Shown here piece by piece: positions 61,489-64,000 of a stretch of DNA of 64,000 nucleotides. The stretch is from positions 26,849,213-26,913,212 of the forward strand of contig OX467084.1 in assembly GCA_950106755.1 (NCBI GenBank). The letters are read 5' to 3'. The stretch comes from Climacium dendroides (taxonomy: Eukaryota > Streptophyta > Bryopsida > Hypnales > Climaciaceae). Positions within the stretch are counted from its first letter, which is position 1, and the number at the start of each line of letters is the position of its first letter. The notes under the pieces are model-generated. The model made no database searches, had not been told where the DNA came from, and was given only the letters and a program-made list of their open reading frames with translations. The translations under genes and the position numbers were made by a program.

Positions 61489-63847
61489 ATGGCCTCCTCC
61501 ATGCTCGCTGCCTCTGGAGTCTCTTTGCAATGGCCACAGCAACATGCTTGCCGGGCCTTGCAAAAGCTCCGCTGGCCTCTTCTTCTCCCTCTCCTCCCCC
61601 CAAATCCTTCGTCGTTCCCCACATGTAAGTGAAGTGCCACCCCTGCATTGCATTGCTCACGAAGTGCCCCTTTTCCTGTTCTCCAATCCCTCACTCAATC
61701 TTGCTTGGTCCCTTGCTTGCTGTTGTTCAGATTTGTTGCCGTCACCTCCTCGACTGGCTCTTACCCGCGTAGCAACAGAGGATCATCCCGAGGTCTGCGA
61801 CACGCTTCCCGTCCTGCGCCAAACAGCGCAGTCCATCTTGTGCCTCAGTAATGGTCATGGGGAGGATTCCATCGCTGCATCGGTTCTCACCCAGCTCTTG
61901 GTAGGCTCCCGAGACTCTTTGTTCTTGGAATTGGCAAGGGGGGTTGCTTCTCTCCCCTGCTCTTGCTAAGGAATCCCTCCGGCCTTTTTATCCCTTCATC
62001 TTCGTGGCTAGGCTTTGAATCATCGCTGGTAGAGCAATCTTGCCATCCCAAGCTGGAATCCCAAACTTGCATTTATATGAACATCTCGTCCAAACCAAAG
62101 AAGCATCTGTTGTTTGTGAGGTAAGTGCACCTATTGGCGACCTATTGGCGACCTAATTACAACCTGTTTCTAAACCCCTACTGATTCTTGCGTAGAATGT
62201 ACAGAGTCTATTCAGGGTCGAATTTGTGTTCATTTCTTTTCATTACTTTGACAATTTAGAGTTTAATCAAACGGTGTCCAAAAATGCGTGGGAAGAGAAT
62301 TTGGAATGCCCAACAAGACCCAACAAAGCTTAGACAATTCATTTGTAGGAAATGCTTAGACTGAAATGCTTATACAGGCGGTTTTAGGTGTAGTGACCTT
62401 GGATTCATGTGGAGGAGGAAGACGAATTTTTGAAAATGAGAGATTAAACGACGTAGTTACTGCTTAGGGCACGGGTACTCTCATGACATTCTTGAGAAGA
62501 TCTCCTCAAATGTTAAGTTCATCTGCTAATTCAATTGTATGAAGAATCAGGGTATCCATCTCTTTTATTTCTTTGGCACACATCTTCTTAGAGCATCCTC
62601 AATGCACCTCAGTATTCCATCTGACTGTCTTCTTTTGTTCTGAAGTTTTGATTTCTCACTCTAAATTTCTTGAGGATACCACAAGCGTTAGAGTATCCTC
62701 AAGAAATGTAGAGTGAGAAATCACTTACTTTTTAAGTGAATTCTTGTATTTATCTACACGTGTTATGGAATTGTTGTCCACATTCTAGCAAAGTATGCTT
62801 CGTGATCGGTCCGCAAACAATATATCGAGCACACATAGTAGAATAGATTGGGTCTCTTCAATTTGTAACACGAACGAACCTTTACTTTTCGGTGTCTTTG
62901 CATTGAGGATGCTCTTACACCTTGAGGTCAAGATTGAAAGCTTTGGTACCTAACCAAGTAGTAGTATACGCAAGTGTAGTTACTGACTGCTAACCATACC
63001 GGAAAGGGTGGGCAGTTCATATTGCTCTTGAATGTTATTTATGTTTGCACTCATGAATTTCCCCACTTTTTGTGGCAATTCTGGACGTGGCGCAGGCTCT
63101 TGGAGAGGAAAGCGGGGTGGATTTGCTAATTGAAGCATTGCCTCTAGTGGGGGAAGGCCATGCATATCACCGAAGAGGAATTGCCACTTTGGGCCCAACC
63201 AAGCCCATGCCTAGTGGAGGGTAACTTCTTTTACATGACTGCGCATGCATTCGTCAACTTCTTCCTTTGCATTTAAACTTTATTTTCACGTTTTGTCACA
63301 CGATGATGTTCATGATCAATTTTTGTTCCATTGATTTTTGTGATTACTCTCTGCACAAATTTAGTATAATATGCATACTTTTCTGTCTTTTGTATTGATG
63401 GAATCTAGTATTGTTTATCCTTAATTCACGAGCTCTTGTATGCAGTGTCAACAATTGATTGGTAGAAAATATATAGTGGCCTCCCTAATTCATATGACCG
63501 TAAATCCTAAACCCTAACACCTGAAACTGAAACTGAAACTGATTACCAAAATCAGTGCAAGCGTTTACTGGATGTCACAAGGAAGACCTGATATACAATT
63601 CTGTCCAAAAAATGTCTCTGGCTGCTAATTTAAACTAGAAATTTGGGAATTTAATAGGTGGACACAATTTTGTAACAATTTTTGTAACCTATTCTGTGTC
63701 AGATTTTAGGGGTGAGTTGGAGAGTACCTTTGCGTTTACCAAATGTTGTATATCGACCAGTATGGGGGTGGCAGGTTTATCTACATGGACTTGTTACAGT
63801 TGATTGGGGACGTGCGAGCCGGTCTTCTAGGTCTTACGCTTGAGCAG
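61489..63847 (+). CDS. LpxB-like (lipid-A-disaccharide synthase-related) protein, 5' part
   Basis: Exons 61489-61624, 61731-61900, 63096-63220 and 63775-63847 join in frame to 168 codons, and the gene runs past the window end. The conserved part reads ILCLSNGHGEDSIAASVLTQLL, then ALPLVGEGHAY, GPTKPMPSGGFIYMDLLQL and GLLGLTLEQ. This matches the plant and cyanobacterial family related to LpxB glycosyltransferases; SNGHGED is its N-terminal signature. The family's substrate is not settled. The first ~75 residues (MASSMLAASGVSLQ...) look like a plastid transit peptide. The start at 61489 with donor CAT|GTAAGT is preferred to an unspliced frame from 61481, because it gives a better leader and both splice sites fit. 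Intron 2 holds a Tourist-like element. Confidence 0.85.
62591..62914. mobile_element. Tourist-like MITE, 324 bp, perfect 16-bp ends, in an intron
   Basis: GAGCATCCTCAATGCA at the left is the exact inverse of TGCATTGAGGATGCTC at the right, flanked by TTA on both sides (62588-62590, 62915-62917), the PIF/Harbinger target pattern. It lies in intron 2 of the LpxB-like gene. No coding capacity. The intact ends suggest a fairly recent insertion. Confidence 0.88.
62650..62722. repeat. Hairpin inside the Tourist-like MITE, 30-bp arms
   Basis: Bases 62650-62679 and 62693-62722 are inverse with about one mismatch around a 13-base loop. The arms contain TTTCTCACTCTA and TTTCTTGAGGATAC. A transcript through the intron would fold into a small-RNA-like hairpin. 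Confidence 0.9.
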
Positions 63848-64000
63848 GTATACTCCTGGTATCCCTACCGTGGGTGCCATGTGCATGTGCTGGCATATAA
63901 GTTTAACCTCTAAAGGACTGGGGAGCCCCTTTTTCGGTGTATGGATCATTTGTATTTTTTTTGTGTCTACCAAACCCATGAGAGGTTAATGGTAAAAATA

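Noticed and set aside
61481..61969. Unspliced 162-codon start of the LpxB-like gene
   Set aside because: It reads through a strong GTAAGT donor and its leader is less transit-like than the spliced start at 61489.

Overview
This is a piece of a plant nuclear genome. Protein-coding genes are split by many short GT-AG introns. They are separated by AT-rich DNA full of small inverted-repeat transposons and decayed tandem duplications. The gene set is land plant: a methylesterase-type alpha/beta hydrolase, a secretory class III peroxidase, an F-box/PP2 protein, a cyanobacterial-type LpxB-like protein with a probable plastid leader, and an X intrinsic protein (XIP) aquaporin. XIPs are known from mosses, lycophytes, fungi and many dicots but are absent from grasses and Brassicaceae. 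With the long AT-rich spacers, a moss, liverwort or lycophyte is my best guess, but the species cannot be fixed from this window.

Layout: 0.5-1.8 kb, alpha/beta hydrolase (+). 3.3-8.2 kb, cytosolic phenylalanyl-tRNA synthetase beta subunit (-), 19 exons, 599 codons, complete. 8.2-13.9 kb, AT-rich DNA with an hAT-like MITE and an unassigned stretch with telobox-like motifs. 13.9-22.6 kb, WDR11-like WD40 protein (+), 20 exons, 1342 codons, complete. 22.6-28.3 kb, spacer with three transposon-like inverted-repeat elements. 28.4-30.7 kb, XIP aquaporin (+). 30.7-32.3 kb, diverged tandem repeats interrupted by a Tc1/mariner-like element with a broken transposase. 33.0 kb, a perfect 36-bp-arm palindrome. 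33.6-34.7 kb, a truncated, frameshifted OSCA/CSC1 channel pseudogene (+). 35-39.6 kb, AT-rich spacer with two MITEs. 39.7-42.0 kb, F-box/PP2 gene (+). 42.3-42.9 kb, a MITE whose interior has expanded into a minisatellite. 44.3-46.4 kb, class III peroxidase (+) behind a tandemly duplicated upstream region. 47.5-50.8 kb, an unrecognised 316-codon protein (+). 52-55 kb, a composite of nested direct and inverted repeats. 56.6-58.1 kb, ribosomal protein eS6 (-). 61.5-63.8 kb, the 5' part of the LpxB-like gene (+), which runs off the window.

These genes do not form a functional cluster. Two are translation housekeeping genes (PheRS beta and eS6), and both carry telobox motifs near their 5' ends. 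The others are unrelated neighbours. All gene models were assembled by hand from reading frame, splice sites and remembered family similarity; every exon junction given keeps the frame. No convincing new multi-gene system was found. The unusual material is structural: a MITE family with internal expansion, repeated short-period tandem duplications clustered at 28-48 kb, and a near-perfect palindrome.
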